In this document: one piece after another, positions 63,803 through 64,000 of the stretch
How the letters are laid out: each line of letters begins with the position of its first letter
Numbering within the stretch: the stretch's first letter is position 1
Assembly: GCF_038443385.1 (NCBI RefSeq)
Contig: NZ_CP151726.1
Span: forward strand, 8,184,001 to 8,248,000
Direction: 5' to 3'
DNA: 64,000 nucleotides
Origin: Stieleria varia
GTDB lineage: Bacteria > Planctomycetota > Planctomycetia > Pirellulales > Pirellulaceae
Translations under genes and position numbers: made by a program
Notes under the pieces: model-generated
What the model was told of the DNA's origin: nothing
Database searches by the model: none
The model's input: only the letters and a program-made list of their open reading frames with translations

Positions 63803-64000
63803 ACATTAGTTTCACGCTTGGTTTAAAGCCTCATGTTTTGTAGTGAAACTGAGAGAGAGGCACTGCCAGGGGCTATTGTTTTGTTTTGGGAGGGCAAAAG
63901 GCTCGCCTCGACGAAGATTCCTGAGTTTTCAAAGGGCGTTTTTTTCGGAGGAAGGGCTTAAGTTTTTAGTTCATCCGCAGATTCAGTTGTTGTAAGTTGC
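63803..64000. other. Intergenic region at window end
   Basis: AT-rich, no gene or repeat recognised; presumably contains the promoter of the minus-strand DUF1573 operon. Confidence 0.4.

Overview
The window reads as chromosomal DNA of a planctomycete, most likely a Pirellulaceae member (Rhodopirellula-like). The reasons are a secreted sulfatase, large Ser/Thr kinases fused to WD40 or FGE-like domains, a zinc-ribbon/SHD1-type protein, DUF1573 proteins, a Tat-exported sugar isomerase-like protein, many genes with no recognisable function, and abundant palindromic interspersed repeats between genes. No rRNA, tRNA or CRISPR array was seen.

Layout. 1-4.5 kb: a 5'-truncated unknown gene, a membrane-anchored HEAT-like protein, a lipoprotein and a secreted lactonase-like beta-propeller. 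4.7-8 kb: a large secreted Pro/Thr/Ala-rich protein with DUF11-like repeats. 8-10.2 kb (minus): peroxiredoxin, unknown protein, CaCA-type exchanger. 10.5-18.3 kb: an unknown membrane protein, sugar isomerase-like protein, assimilatory sulfite reductase, FolD, a FlgM-like anti-sigma factor and an MFS/spermidine-synthase fusion. 18.6-21.7 kb: an ECF-like sigma factor followed after 4 bp by a kinase carrying an N-terminal zinc anti-sigma motif and C-terminal WD40 repeats. 21.9-26 kb: a 1360-residue DUF4011-helicase-Vsr-like protein resembling single-gene phage-defence proteins.

26-34.5 kb is an accessory zone, visibly more AT-rich than its surroundings. It holds unknown secreted or membrane proteins, a RAYT (REP-associated tyrosine transposase) with an altered HUH motif, an internally deleted RAYT derivative abutting a 5'-truncated DUF1573 gene, a 110-bp direct repeat and three strong hairpins.

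34.5-44.3 kb (minus): two adjacent modules of circularly permuted ATP-grasp, alpha-E and transglutaminase (one with DUF2126) genes, a predicted peptide-ligation/peptide-modification system. 44.5-47 kb: rpmE-prfA-prmC translation genes. 47.5-54.1 kb: a small unknown protein, a 1530-residue kinase/STAND-like NTPase/FGE-like protein and a sulfatase. 54.6-58.1 kb: HAD phosphatase, BASS-type transporter and an AsmA-like membrane protein.

58.2-63.8 kb is a second AT-richer zone: a probable operon of secreted proteins (DUF1573 protein, Cys-rich protein, small membrane protein, LolA-like secreted protein), split by two nested copies of a 1249-bp ISAs1-family element, each with a clean 10-bp target duplication. 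The DUF1573 gene also carries an 8-bp tandem duplication in its apparent signal-peptide region.

Across the window, several families of non-coding palindromic repeats recur: a 225-bp MITE-like element in three copies, a CTAG-ended element, and a 66-bp REP. They nest inside one another and in two places supply or touch the stop codon of the adjacent gene.
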